Assembly (NCBI GenBank): GCA_038319215.1
Contig: JBBQCZ010000070.1
Location: 1 to 19,125, forward strand
Source: Bact-19 sp038319215
GTDB taxonomy: Bacteria > Bacteroidota > Bacteroidia > Bacteroidales > ML635J-15
Direction: 5' to 3'
DNA: 19,125 bases
Part shown: in pieces, positions 6,650-15,522 of the stretch
How positions within the stretch are numbered: position 1 is the first letter of the stretch
How the letters are laid out: the number at the start of each line of letters is the position of its first letter
Notes under the pieces: model-generated
The model's database searches: none
Seen by the model: only the letters and a program-made list of their open reading frames with translations
Told to the model about the DNA's origin: nothing
Translations under genes and position numbers: made by a program

Positions 6650-9502
6650 ATGATTAGATTTTTAAAAAAACTAAAATTTGAAAGAGAAATATTTGCAATT
6701 TCGCTGTTTTTTGCGGCTTATATTATCTACAACTTATTCTCTAAAACTTCTTTTGTTTTACAAAATTTTTCGAGCTTTTACATTAGTCAAGCAACTCTTG
6801 AAGGAGTTGACGTTTCAGCACGCGTGAATTTGTTTCACAAATCTGTATTGTCAGCTTTTTTGCTTATTCCTTTATTTTATGTTTTATTGTTTTGGGTAAG
6901 AAAAAAGTTTTCAATTCGTAAAAAACAGTTAAATGTTCCGATGATTATTTCTTTCATTGGTTTTTCATTTATTGTTTTTGATATTTTTAAAATATCATCA
7001 CTTGAAAGTATTCATTTTTCTTTTGTCCTCTTATTATTTTCAATAGTATTGATTGTATTTTCAAAAAAGTTTAGACAATTCCGATATGTTGAATCGTCAG
7101 GGTTTTATTCAATGGTTTTTTTGATTTCAGGATTATTCTATATCACACTAATATTTCTGTTTAATTCCAATAACCTTATTGTTAAACACTTGCATTGGTG
7201 GTATTTTTTAATTTTTCTACTTACGACTTTATGTTTTGTAATTATTAAAAGAATATCCGGATTCTCCATTAATAAACTTGCAACATTCGGGGTTTCTATT
7301 ACTCTTATTCCGATTTTTGTTTTTATTTCTACGGAATTGTTCATTTTAATTAAGCTTAAATATAATGTCTTTGTTCCATACAAATGGATTTTTATTGGCT
7401 TAGTGCTAATCTCTTTTTTAATTATCGCATTTTTAGTTTGGAAATCAAAGATCAAGATTTCTAGAAATAGACTTAATCTATTTTATAGTTTGTCTTTTCT
7501 CATATCTTTTTTGCTTTTGAAATTCTACTCACCCGTTCAGGAGCATCCAACAGAATTGTTTGAACTTGCAAATCCTGCAAATGCATTAATGCGTATTTTT
7601 AAGTTTCATGAGATTCCTTTTGTCGATTTTATGAGTTCTCACATGTTTTCGGATCAGTATTATGGAATTATTCACTCATTAATATTTGGATACAATGGCA
7701 GTCTCGACTTCTTGAGATACAGCTTTTTTACCAAAGTGATATTCTATATTGTTGCTTTTTTCTTTATGAATAAAGTTCTGAAAAATAGAACTCTCTCTGT
7801 CTTACTTATATTGATATTTCCGTTTATTAGTGTTTTGTTCAGTGCCTCTATATTTTTGGGAATGATTGTTTTTTTCGCAATAAATAAGTTGATAAAGGAA
7901 CAGACGGTAAAAAATTATCTTGTTTTTTTCTTCTTAATAATTCTGATGATTTTCTGGAGTATCGACACTGGTTATTCAAGTTTAGTTTCGGCTATTGTTT
8001 TCTTGCCGATAATGTTTTTTACAGAAAATAAAAAGCCGAATTTCAAAAGTATATTTAAGGCTTCATTGATTGGAATAATATTTATAGCAATTTTGTTTGT
8101 AATATTCTCAATAATTCGTTCATCAAAATACCTATTCGAGAGTTTAATCAGTGCTTTACATTATCTTAAAGCAAATCAGGCACATGGCTATGCCGAAATT
8201 AGTTCTGAATACTCTCATCAGTTTTATTTATTGCATGTATTGTTGCCATTAGTTTCTGTACTTTCTATTTTGTTCATTATTTATCGATTGCGCAAATTTC
8301 GAAATTCTGAAAATGCAGATACAAGATTCTTAATAAAGTCTTCTCTGTTTTTGTTTATTTTATTTTTAGTGAATTTTCAACGCGGGATTGTTAGACATGG
8401 ATTTATAGAATCTCAGGATACTTTTTTAACTTGTACTTTTTATCTAGCATCAGCAGTTCTCGGCTTATCTTTTATTAGGAAGAAAAATCTTAGTTTGCGT
8501 TTTGTCGTTTTATTCGGATTTAGCTTTATTCTTATTGTAGCGATAAAGTATTTTCCATTGTATCAAGGAAAGTCAGATGTTGAAATTTGTTTTACTCAAA
8601 CTGGATTAATAAAGCTAGATAGCACATTTACTGCTGATAAATTTCAATCAAAAATAATAGGAGATAAAGACTTTGCGGATAGCACTTATTCGGAAATTAA
8701 AGCATTTATGGATGAAAATCTACTTCCCGATCAAACATTCTTAGATTTCTCGAATACTCCAATGCTATATTATTATTGCCAAAGAAATGTACCATCTTAT
8801 TTTTGTCAAAGTCTTCAAAATACAGTTGATGATTATTTGCAAATTAAGAGTATTGAGAATGTCGATGTAAAGCTTGTACCTGTTGTTGTTTATTCTAATT
8901 ATCCTTCCAATTGGTTTGACATGACCGACGGAGTGCTTAATACTATGCGTCAATACATTATTGCTGAATTCATTTATCGTAATTACATTCCGTACAAAGT
9001 ATTAAATAATCATAGTATTTGGCTTAGTAAGGAACTTTCTCTGACAGTTACCGACTCAATCCTTAAATCAGATACACTTGTTGTAAAGCCAAAAACGTAT
9101 GATTACAAAAAATCAGCCTCAATTATAAATAATTTCTTCGTCAATTCAGACGCTAATAATTTACTAAAACTTGGTCAGGGTGTGCTTGTGCCAAATAGAT
9201 ATGATGGTTTTATTACTTATGCTATTGATGATAAAACAGGTTCTGGGATTCCTGTTTTTGCAAAAATTTATGTTGATAATCCTGTAGAAGGAGAGGTGCT
9301 AAATCTTGTTTTAACAAATGATAGCTGTTATATCGGAACAATTCTTTTTAATATTGAAAAAGACGAAAAAGAATATATGGTTATGTTGAGCAATCATTAT
9401 CTCTGGTATGTCTGTAAACCTGCTTATTTAAATATAAAACTTGATTTGCAAACACAAATAAATAAAGTTGAATTTTATCAGGATAAAAGATATGAATACT
9501 AA
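6650..9502 (+). CDS. Large polytopic membrane protein, possibly GT-C glycosyltransferase-like
   Basis: I do not recognise the exact family. From ATG 6650 it is 950 residues; a GTG at 6629 would add seven, with AGAGG just before it overlapping the codon, so the start is not certain. About the first 630 residues contain a dozen or more hydrophobic helices rich in Phe, Ile and Leu. A polar loop near residues 295-345 carries an EHPTELFELANPAN segment and several Asp/His/Glu residues. About the last 300 residues are hydrophilic and probably lie outside the cytoplasm. The layout resembles GT-C lipid-linked-sugar transferases, and the next gene, a GT9 enzyme, overlaps its end. A role in surface glycan or lipopolysaccharide assembly is an inference. 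Confidence 0.8.
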   Translation: MIRFLKKLKFEREIFAISLFFAAYIIYNLFSKTSFVLQNFSSFYISQATLEGVDVSARVNLFHKSVLSAFLLIPLFYVLLFWVRKKFSIRKKQLNVPMIISFIGFSFIVFDIFKISSLESIHFSFVLLLFSIVLIVFSKKFRQFRYVESSGFYSMVFLISGLFYITLIFLFNSNNLIVKHLHWWYFLIFLLTTLCFVIIKRISGFSINKLATFGVSITLIPIFVFISTELFILIKLKYNVFVPYKWIFIGLVLISFLIIAFLVWKSKIKISRNRLNLFYSLSFLISFLLLKFYSPVQEHPTELFELANPANALMRIFKFHEIPFVDFMSSHMFSDQYYGIIHSLIFGYNGSLDFLRYSFFTKVIFYIVAFFFMNKVLKNRTLSVLLILIFPFISVLFSASIFLGMIVFFAINKLIKEQTVKNYLVFFFLIILMIFWSIDTGYSSLVSAIVFLPIMFFTENKKPNFKSIFKASLIGIIFIAILFVIFSIIRSSKYLFESLISALHYLKANQAHGYAEISSEYSHQFYLLHVLLPLVSVLSILFIIYRLRKFRNSENADTRFLIKSSLFLFILFLVNFQRGIVRHGFIESQDTFLTCTFYLASAVLGLSFIRKKNLSLRFVVLFGFSFILIVAIKYFPLYQGKSDVEICFTQTGLIKLDSTFTADKFQSKIIGDKDFADSTYSEIKAFMDENLLPDQTFLDFSNTPMLYYYCQRNVPSYFCQSLQNTVDDYLQIKSIENVDVKLVPVVVYSNYPSNWFDMTDGVLNTMRQYIIAEFIYRNYIPYKVLNNHSIWLSKELSLTVTDSILKSDTLVVKPKTYDYKKSASIINNFFVNSDANNLLKLGQGVLVPNRYDGFITYAIDDKTGSGIPVFAKIYVDNPVEGEVLNLVLTNDSCYIGTILFNIEKDEKEYMVMLSNHYLWYVCKPAYLNIKLDLQTQINKVEFYQDKRYEY

Positions 9503-10703
9503 AACTAAATTGTTTCTTGATAAAACCATTGCTAAGCCTTTTGCCTACTTGCTTAATTTTTCTGTGCGAATTGTTGGTAAGATTACACGCATTAATCATA
9601 GCTTGGATAAAGATTTTAAAACAATAGCTGTTTGCAAGTTTAAGGGCATGGGTAGTATTATTCAGTCTACACCAATGTTGTTTGCTTTACGTGAAAAATA
9701 TCCATCAGCTGAAATAATTTATATTAGTTCAAAATCGAATGAATCCTTGCTAAAGAAAACTGATTTGATAAATACTGTTGTCGTTGTTGATGATAGCAAC
9801 ATTTCTAAATTTATTTGGACTAATATTAAGGCGCTGTTATTTCTTATTAAAAAGCGTCCAGAAGTTTACTTTGACCTTGAAATATATTCTGATTATAGTA
9901 CCCTTTTTACTACTTTTTCATTATCAAAAAACAGAATAGGCTTTTATTTGAGATCTAGTACTTTTAGGATGGGAATATACACACACATGATGTTTTTCAA
10001 TACTCGTGTTCCAGTGTCAGATGCATATCTTCAGTTGGCGAAAATGTTAAATTGTAAATCAAGTGGTGCTAATCTTTATAATTATGGCGCTGCAATAAAC
10101 AAATCGGATTCGAAATTTAATAATTATATCGTTATAAATCCTAATGCGTCTGATCTCCGGTTGGAACGACGATGGGGAAGTCAGAAGTTTATTGATCTTA
10201 TTAAAGCTTTACTTGAAGAATATCCACAATTTGAAATTGTTCTGATTGGCAGTAAGGATGAAATGGAGTATACTTCCAAAATTTCAACACAGTTTTCTGA
10301 TGAAAGACTTATTAATACTTCAGGAAAAACATCTCTTGACGAACTTATTGGTATTGTTTCAAATGCAACTTTATTGATTACAAATGATACTGGTCCAATG
10401 CACTTAGCTTTTTCTTCGAATACTCCTGTTGTCTGCTTGTTTGGCCCGTGTTCTCCTGAGCAATATGGAATTAATGCAAATGCTTTTCCAATTTACAAAC
10501 CTTTATATTGTAGCCCTTGCGTCCATGATTTTGAAACACCTCCATGTAAGGGAAATAATTCTTGCATGAAATTGATTTCAAGCTCTGAGGTTCTCGAAAT
10601 AGTAAAGGCTGCTCTTAGTAAGCACATTCCAGAAACAATAAATCAAGAACATGAGTTTGTTTATACCCATGAAAATAATATTCTTGGAATTGTTAATCGT
10701 TAG
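9492..10703 (+). CDS. Glycosyltransferase family 9 (heptosyltransferase-like)
   Basis: From ATG 9492 the protein is 403 residues and overlaps the preceding gene by 11 bp; an in-frame TTG at 9468 is less likely. The N-terminal Rossmann domain holds KGMGSIIQSTP (51-61), where most heptosyltransferases have G-x-G-D; the Asp is Ser here. The donor-site block TNDTGPMHLA is at 297-306, followed by LFGP and a CSPC...PC...SCM cysteine pattern (340-359) common in this family. Members transfer sugars from nucleotide donors to lipid A core or similar acceptors at the inner membrane. The missing Asp may mark a subfamily with a different mechanism or substrate. Translational coupling to the membrane protein suggests a joint role. 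Confidence 0.9.
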   Translation: MNTKTKLFLDKTIAKPFAYLLNFSVRIVGKITRINHSLDKDFKTIAVCKFKGMGSIIQSTPMLFALREKYPSAEIIYISSKSNESLLKKTDLINTVVVVDDSNISKFIWTNIKALLFLIKKRPEVYFDLEIYSDYSTLFTTFSLSKNRIGFYLRSSTFRMGIYTHMMFFNTRVPVSDAYLQLAKMLNCKSSGANLYNYGAAINKSDSKFNNYIVINPNASDLRLERRWGSQKFIDLIKALLEEYPQFEIVLIGSKDEMEYTSKISTQFSDERLINTSGKTSLDELIGIVSNATLLITNDTGPMHLAFSSNTPVVCLFGPCSPEQYGINANAFPIYKPLYCSPCVHDFETPPCKGNNSCMKLISSSEVLEIVKAALSKHIPETINQEHEFVYTHENNILGIVNR

Positions 10704-10730
10704 TTCTAGAATTATTTTATTTGAAATGTT

Positions 10731-11285
10731 ATGACAAGAGATAATGCCCTTCAGCTATTAAACCAGCACGTAAAAAATCCTAAGATGATTGCTCATTGCA
10801 TCGCGTCTGAATTAATTATGCGCAGGCTTGCAAAGCATTTTGGCGAAAATGAAGAGGAGTGGGGCTTAGCCGGATTATTACATGATTTGGATGTGGAATT
10901 TACTGAAGGGAATCCAAAAACTCATGGGCAAGAGTGTATTCCAATATTGCGTGAAGCTGGGATTAACGAAGATATTATTGATGCTATTTCTCTGCACAAC
11001 GAGGATTCTGCACCAAAGGAACGCAGTACACGTTTTCAACATGCTTTGGCAGCAGGTGAAACTCTTAGCGGATTAATATTCGCAACTGCAATGGTTTATC
11101 CAGATAAACAAATATCGTCGGTAAAAGTAAATTCTGTTACTAAAAGAATGAAAGATAAGAGATTCGCAGCCTCGGTTAAACGCGAAAATATTTTGGAATG
11201 TGAAAAGATTGGAATTGAAATTAGCGAATTTGTAAGCTTATCACTAGAAGCACTTACAGAAACTGACGAAGTATTAATTAGCTGA
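10731..11285 (+). CDS. HD-domain hydrolase-like protein
   Basis: This 184-residue soluble protein has an HD domain. His22 is in the first helix (IAHCIASE), His51-Asp52 form the HD pair in GLAGLLHDLD, and a further His lies at SLHNED near residue 88. These are the usual metal ligands of this phosphohydrolase superfamily. The arrangement with a leading HCIASE-type helix resembles the small HDIG proteins annotated as predicted hydrolases. No substrate can be named. It begins 27 bp after the glycosyltransferase gene and is probably read from the same message. Its end faces the end of the ATPase gene with about 29 bp between. Confidence 0.85.
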   Translation: MTRDNALQLLNQHVKNPKMIAHCIASELIMRRLAKHFGENEEEWGLAGLLHDLDVEFTEGNPKTHGQECIPILREAGINEDIIDAISLHNEDSAPKERSTRFQHALAAGETLSGLIFATAMVYPDKQISSVKVNSVTKRMKDKRFAASVKRENILECEKIGIEISEFVSLSLEALTETDEVLIS

Positions 11286-11314
11286 TATTACTATTACTGG
11301 TCACCTAATATTGA

Positions 11315-12451
11315 TTAAACTATAAAATCCATAAAATTATCGGGGGTAATACATTCAAATTCAGAATTAGGATATGTTTCTTTGAATATTCTTGGGACAT
11401 TACATTTCTTGTGTGCATTCCATTTAAACTCGTAAGCATATAAAGTTCCATTTCTGTCCTCAATCATATCAATTTCCTGTTTGTCGTAGGTTCTCCAAAA
11501 ATAGTTGTTGGAATATATTTGCTTATAGTTCTGCTTTTTTATTCTTTCAATAAAACAAAAGTTTTCCCATAACATTCCTGCATCCATTCTAGAACTCATG
11601 TCGTTAAAATTGTTTATTACGGCATTTCTTACACCATTGTCGTAAAAGTAGAATCTGTGCGATTTGCTTATTTCTTTGCGAAGATTTGATGAGTATGCTC
11701 GAACTTTCATAATAATAAATGATTTTTCAAGTAAATCAAGGTATCTTTCGACAGTCTGTTTTGCAATTCCGAGAGCACGGGATAATTCGTTTAACGAAAA
11801 TTCTTTGCCAATCTGAAATGCAATTAACTGTAATAAATCTATTAGCTTGTCGGGATTTTTTAAATTTTCGAGTTCTAAAATATCCCTAAATAGATATGAA
11901 TTTCGAAGCGACAGCAAATATGACTGTTTTTTGTTGTAGCCATTTGAATTTAAAGTTTCTGGATAACTGCCATAGATTAATAAATCATCTAATGACTGTA
12001 AAACAGACATGTGGCCGTGAGTTTCTACTAATTCCATTACAGAAATAGGGAACATTGTATGTGTAATAGATCTTCCAGTTAATGGCTCGCCTGTCTGGTT
12101 AGATAGTTGAAAAGAAGATGAACCACTAGCAATAATTTTAAGATTTGGATTGTGGTCAACAAGTAGTTTTAGCCCCCAACCAATATTAGGAATTCTCTGA
12201 GCTTCATCTATGAAAATGCCCGTATAACTCTTGAAAGCATTAGTAATTTTGATTAAATCTTCGGATGAAAGAATCTTTCGAACTTGAATGTCATCTCCTG
12301 TTCCAATAAAGTAATTTTTAAAATTCTTATGGACGTATTTTGCCATCAAAGTTGTTTTGCCAACACGCCTAGGACCATAAAGTAGAAATACTTTACCTGG
12401 AACGATAAATTCGTCAAGCTGTGATTCGATATCTCGGATTATCCAATTCAT
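11315..12451 (-). CDS. AAA ATPase with DUF4143 C-terminal domain
   Basis: From ATG 12451 this is a 378-residue P-loop ATPase (AAA_14 type) with Walker A GPRRVGKT at 26-33 and Walker B GIFIDEAQ at about 86-93. A helix-turn-helix-like segment follows (SLNELSRALGIAKQTVERYL), then a DUF4143 domain ending in a PD-(D/E)xK-like pattern: KQEIDMI followed by YAYEFKW. An upstream in-frame TTG at 12472 would add seven residues, but it lies inside the promoter -7 element, so ATG 12451 is preferred. These ATPases are common and sporadic in Bacteroidota genomes; their cellular role is mostly unknown. It has its own promoter and stands alone. Confidence 0.9.
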   Translation of the reverse strand: MNWIIRDIESQLDEFIVPGKVFLLYGPRRVGKTTLMAKYVHKNFKNYFIGTGDDIQVRKILSSEDLIKITNAFKSYTGIFIDEAQRIPNIGWGLKLLVDHNPNLKIIASGSSSFQLSNQTGEPLTGRSITHTMFPISVMELVETHGHMSVLQSLDDLLIYGSYPETLNSNGYNKKQSYLLSLRNSYLFRDILELENLKNPDKLIDLLQLIAFQIGKEFSLNELSRALGIAKQTVERYLDLLEKSFIIMKVRAYSSNLRKEISKSHRFYFYDNGVRNAVINNFNDMSSRMDAGMLWENFCFIERIKKQNYKQIYSNNYFWRTYDKQEIDMIEDRNGTLYAYEFKWNAHKKCNVPRIFKETYPNSEFECITPDNFMDFIV

Positions 12452-12469
12452 TTTATTTAAACTATGATA

Positions 12470-12501
12470 CAAAGATAGTTAATTTGAATTTGGTTTCCAA
12501 A
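12470..12501 (-). promoter_or_regulatory. Bacteroidota-type promoter for the ATPase gene
   Basis: On the minus strand TTTG (12501-12498), a 20-bp spacer and TATCTTTG (12477-12470) match the consensus exactly. The expected transcript start is about 12 nt before ATG 12451. This settles the ATPase start codon, since the TTG alternative overlaps the -7 element. Confidence 0.75.
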
Positions 12502-12522
12502 TTTATCTAAAATTTAACACAT

Positions 12523-12642
12523 AACTTGCTAAATTAAGCTAAAATATGTAATGTGAAAATAAAAAATAGCCAAATATAGCAAATCAACTTGCCAAATTTA
12601 GCTAAAATAAGTAAGTGAACTTGCCAAATTTAGGTAAAATAA
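12523..12642. repeat. Degenerate 32-bp repeats after the complex I-like operon
   Basis: Three related units start with AACTTGCYAAATTWAGSTAA at 12523, 12586 and 12618; the last two are head to tail with a 32-bp period. A diverged piece (GCCAAATATAGCAAAT) lies between the first and second. The repeats fill the gap between the end of the last operon gene and the ATPase promoter. An AAAATAAATTTATTTT palindrome overlaps the stop codon at 12645. Any terminator role is uncertain. Confidence 0.7.
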
Positions 12643-12644
12643 AT

Positions 12645-13634
12645 TTATTTTCCTGAATCTGAGAAATATTTCATGAACTGAGATCTTTCATAAACAGCAG
12701 GATGCGTAAGATTGTCTTGAGCAGCAACTCCGCAAATATCTGAAATTGAAGTAATATTTAATTCGGCAAAAAGTTTTTCTATTTCTTTTAGAATTACTGA
12801 TATTTCAGAAATTCCTTTATTGTAAAGCACTGATACTATTTGCACTGCTTTTGCACCAGCCATAATATTTTTAATTACAGTTTCGGCATTGTGAATTCCT
12901 GTAGTTGCAGCCAAATCACAGCTTAACTTCTTCGACATTATTCCGGTCCATCTTAGTACCATTCCGTTATCAGTAGGAGTGCTGTATAACTGAGATGAAA
13001 TGATTTTACCTGTTTTTATATCAATATCTGGGGAGAAGAATCTGTTAAAGAAAACTAATGAATCAATTCCTGTTTTAGATAATTCTGTAGTGAAATTTGC
13101 AAAACCCGAAAAATAATGGCTCATTTTTATGGCTACAGGAATCTTTATTTCAGCTTTAACAGCTTTAATAATATCAAAATATATTTTCTCGTTTTCAATT
13201 CCGCTTACACTAGAATCTGATGGTAAAATGAAAACATTTAATTCTAAAGCATCTGCGCCTGCATTTTCTATTTTACGCGCAAAACTCGTCCATTCACCTG
13301 CAGAACTACAGTTTATGCTCGCAATTATTGGAATATTTGTTTTTTGCTTTGCTTCTTTTATAAGATTAAGATAATTATTGAGCGAATGTTGCTTCGTGTA
13401 GTATCCAACATAGTTTTCAGAATCCGAGTACGTATCGAAAATATTATTCATTTTCTGACTGTCGATGTCCATTAGTATTTGTTCCTCGAACAATGACTTG
13501 AGAACAACCGCAGCAGCACCTTGCTGTTCTATCTTTATAATATTTTCAACTTTATCTGTTAAGCTAGAGGCTCCCGCGATTATTGGATTTTTAAGTTTTA
13601 AACCCATGTACGATGTTGACAAATCTATACTCAT
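12645..13634 (-). CDS. Dihydroorotate dehydrogenase-like flavoprotein
   Basis: This 329-residue TIM-barrel protein resembles class 1 dihydroorotate dehydrogenases: NPIIAGASSLTD (16-27) at the first strand, GADALELN (126-133), a basic residue in VAIKMS (167-172), and an FMN-phosphate-site-like TTGIHNAETVIKNIMAGA segment (244-261). The catalytic-loop signature N-x-S-C-P-N of true enzymes is replaced by ELNVFILPSD (131-140), with no catalytic Cys. A role in pyrimidine synthesis is therefore doubtful. It matches the group usually annotated as dihydroorotate dehydrogenase-like, often found near ferredoxin-linked oxidoreductases. It begins 2 bp after the fusion gene and is the last gene of the complex I-like operon, so a redox role with that complex is plausible. 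Confidence 0.85.
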   Translation of the reverse strand: MSIDLSTSYMGLKLKNPIIAGASSLTDKVENIIKIEQQGAAAVVLKSLFEEQILMDIDSQKMNNIFDTYSDSENYVGYYTKQHSLNNYLNLIKEAKQKTNIPIIASINCSSAGEWTSFARKIENAGADALELNVFILPSDSSVSGIENEKIYFDIIKAVKAEIKIPVAIKMSHYFSGFANFTTELSKTGIDSLVFFNRFFSPDIDIKTGKIISSQLYSTPTDNGMVLRWTGIMSKKLSCDLAATTGIHNAETVIKNIMAGAKAVQIVSVLYNKGISEISVILKEIEKLFAELNITSISDICGVAAQDNLTHPAVYERSQFMKYFSDSGK

Positions 13635-13636
13635 AA

Positions 13637-15433
13637 TTACTTATTTTTCTGGTTAATAAAATTATCAATTCCTATAGCAGCCTTGTGTCCGTTGGCAATC
13701 CCATGAATTACATCAGGACCTTGAATGATATCTCCACCAACAAATAACCAATCTATACTTGACTGGAAGTTTTTATCGACAATAATTCTGCCTCTTCCAT
13801 CTAATTTTAACGATTCTTTTATGTTTTCACTAAGGTAAGATAAATCCATTCCCTGACCGATAGATTCGACTATCATGTCAGCTGCGAAGAAATCCTTAAT
13901 ATTTTCATCAAATTTAGGATTAAATCGTTTTTCTTCATCAAAAACAGATAAACATTTAACAACATGTAGTCCTTTAACCTTATCGTTTTCAATTTCAATC
14001 TCTACTGGACCCCAACCTGGAATTATCTTTGCTTTTTCTTCACGTCCTTCGACAACTTCTTCTCTATCGGCTGGCATAATATCTTCAGACTCCAATGATG
14101 TAGCTGTAATATCAACTTTGCCGTATTTCTGGTTTTGTAATCTGGCCAAAGAACGAGTAATATCCATTGCAACATTTCCACCACCAATAACAACAATTTT
14201 TTCTGTAACAGGAATATTATTACCAAGCGATATTTCTCTTAATAAATCAGTTGAGAAGTAAACATTTTTATTCTCAGAACCAGGAATTCGGGTACTTCTA
14301 CCTAAATGCAATCCTGTTCCTGCAAATACTGCATCAAATTGATTATTAAGCTGATCCAGACTAATATCTTTTCCGATTGTAGTATTATATTTGATTTCTA
14401 CACCCAATGAAAGAATGTAATTTACATCTTTGTCGATTTGATCATAAGGTAATCGATATTCAGGAATACCATATCTCATCATACCACCAGCAAGTGGGAG
14501 TTTTTCGAATATTGTGCATGAATATCCCATTAAAGCAAGGTAATGAGCTGCCGATAAACCAGAAGGACCTGAACCTATTATGGCAACTTTTTTACCATTT
14601 TGTTCGATTGTATCAGTACCCAGAATCTTTTTAAATTCTTCGGATGGATTTTGATCTGCAATATATCTTTTTAGCCAACGAATAGATAGAGGATCGCCGT
14701 GGTGTCCAACAGAACAAACGGTTTCACATTTGTGAGTACAAATACGTCCGCAAATTTCTGGTAAAGGGTTTGTGTCGTACAAAATTCGCAAACCTTCTTC
14801 CATATCATCGTTTCTAATAGCTTTGATATATTCTGGAATTCCCATGTGAGCAGGGCAGGTGGCAGTACAAATTCCGCAACTTACACAACGGTCAGCCTCA
14901 AGCATTGCTTGTTCTTTAGAATAACCCTGAATTATTTCAATAAATGATTTATCTCTATCTTCAGGATGCAATTCGTGCATTACTACTCTTTCAGGATTAT
15001 AAAGATTATAGTCGGGTTTTTTCCAACCTTTTTCATTATTATCCCAAGGTTTGCTTTCTGCGCCGGGTACAAAACGGAAATTGTCTGCGTCTTCGTCAAT
15101 CCATTTGAACTCATTCGACATTGTTAGAGAATTTGTGGTGCAAATATCTACGCAAAGAGCACACCAGCAACATCTACCATAGTCAATTTTTGGACGCAAT
15201 CCACTATCGCCGTCTTTGGTTTCTATTCCTTCTACTGGCACCATGTCGATAGCCGCATTTTGGCATATTTCTTCGCAAGTTCCACAACCGATACATTTGT
15301 CAATTTCGTTTTTATGAAATCCACGGTAACGATCTGCACCTTCACGCTTCAAAGGATCTTTCACCGATAGCGGTTCGTTAACTACATGTTTCCATGCTGT
15401 AAATGGTGATAATATGTCGTTTATTTTTCCCAT
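13637..15433 (-). CDS. NuoI-like ferredoxin fused to GltD/NfnL-type NAD(P)H oxidoreductase
   Basis: This 598-residue protein has three parts. A NuoI-like ferredoxin (about 40-105) has two [4Fe-4S] motifs, Cys47/50/53/57 and Cys88/91/94/98, both without the usual Pro after the fourth Cys. A GltD-type N-terminal cluster domain (about 180-245) carries Cys183/186/189/193 and Cys228/232/236/240. The flavoprotein region has the FAD-binding GSGPSGL (287-293), the NAD(P)H-binding VIGGGNVAMD (415-424) and the C-terminal VGGDIIQGPDVIHGIANG (565-582). The layout is similar to E. coli AegA and NfnL, but the gene follows nuoHBCD exactly where nuoI would be. I infer that it passes electrons between NAD(P)H and the NuoB cluster. 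The gap to nuoD holds a GC-rich palindrome. Confidence 0.92.
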   Translation of the reverse strand: MGKINDILSPFTAWKHVVNEPLSVKDPLKREGADRYRGFHKNEIDKCIGCGTCEEICQNAAIDMVPVEGIETKDGDSGLRPKIDYGRCCWCALCVDICTTNSLTMSNEFKWIDEDADNFRFVPGAESKPWDNNEKGWKKPDYNLYNPERVVMHELHPEDRDKSFIEIIQGYSKEQAMLEADRCVSCGICTATCPAHMGIPEYIKAIRNDDMEEGLRILYDTNPLPEICGRICTHKCETVCSVGHHGDPLSIRWLKRYIADQNPSEEFKKILGTDTIEQNGKKVAIIGSGPSGLSAAHYLALMGYSCTIFEKLPLAGGMMRYGIPEYRLPYDQIDKDVNYILSLGVEIKYNTTIGKDISLDQLNNQFDAVFAGTGLHLGRSTRIPGSENKNVYFSTDLLREISLGNNIPVTEKIVVIGGGNVAMDITRSLARLQNQKYGKVDITATSLESEDIMPADREEVVEGREEKAKIIPGWGPVEIEIENDKVKGLHVVKCLSVFDEEKRFNPKFDENIKDFFAADMIVESIGQGMDLSYLSENIKESLKLDGRGRIIVDKNFQSSIDWLFVGGDIIQGPDVIHGIANGHKAAIGIDNFINQKNK

Positions 15434-15493
15434 TTTATTCTAATTATTCTATTTGACTCCTAATTTGCTTTTTTATTTCCAACTCCGAACTCC

Positions 15494-15507
15494 TCCGCCG
15501 CGGCGGA
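15494..15507. repeat. GC-only palindrome between nuoD and the fusion gene
   Basis: TCCGCCGCGGCGGA is a perfect 14-bp palindrome inside a GC-rich patch (about 15484-15520) with GGAGTTCG-like words on either side, in an otherwise AT-rich 89-bp gap. In the transcript it would form a strong hairpin just after the nuoD stop. It may be a REP-type repeat that adjusts expression between the two genes. Confidence 0.7.
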
Positions 15508-15522
15508 CGAACTCCGCACTTC

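Noticed and set aside
12452..12472. TTG start for the ATPase, seven residues upstream
   Set aside because: The TTG lies within the -7 promoter element TATCTTTG, so it could not be on the transcript made from that promoter.
13875..14261. Plus-strand open frame rich in Ser/Thr inside the fusion gene
   Set aside because: It is the antisense shadow of the GltD-type domain, whose motifs are clear on the minus strand.
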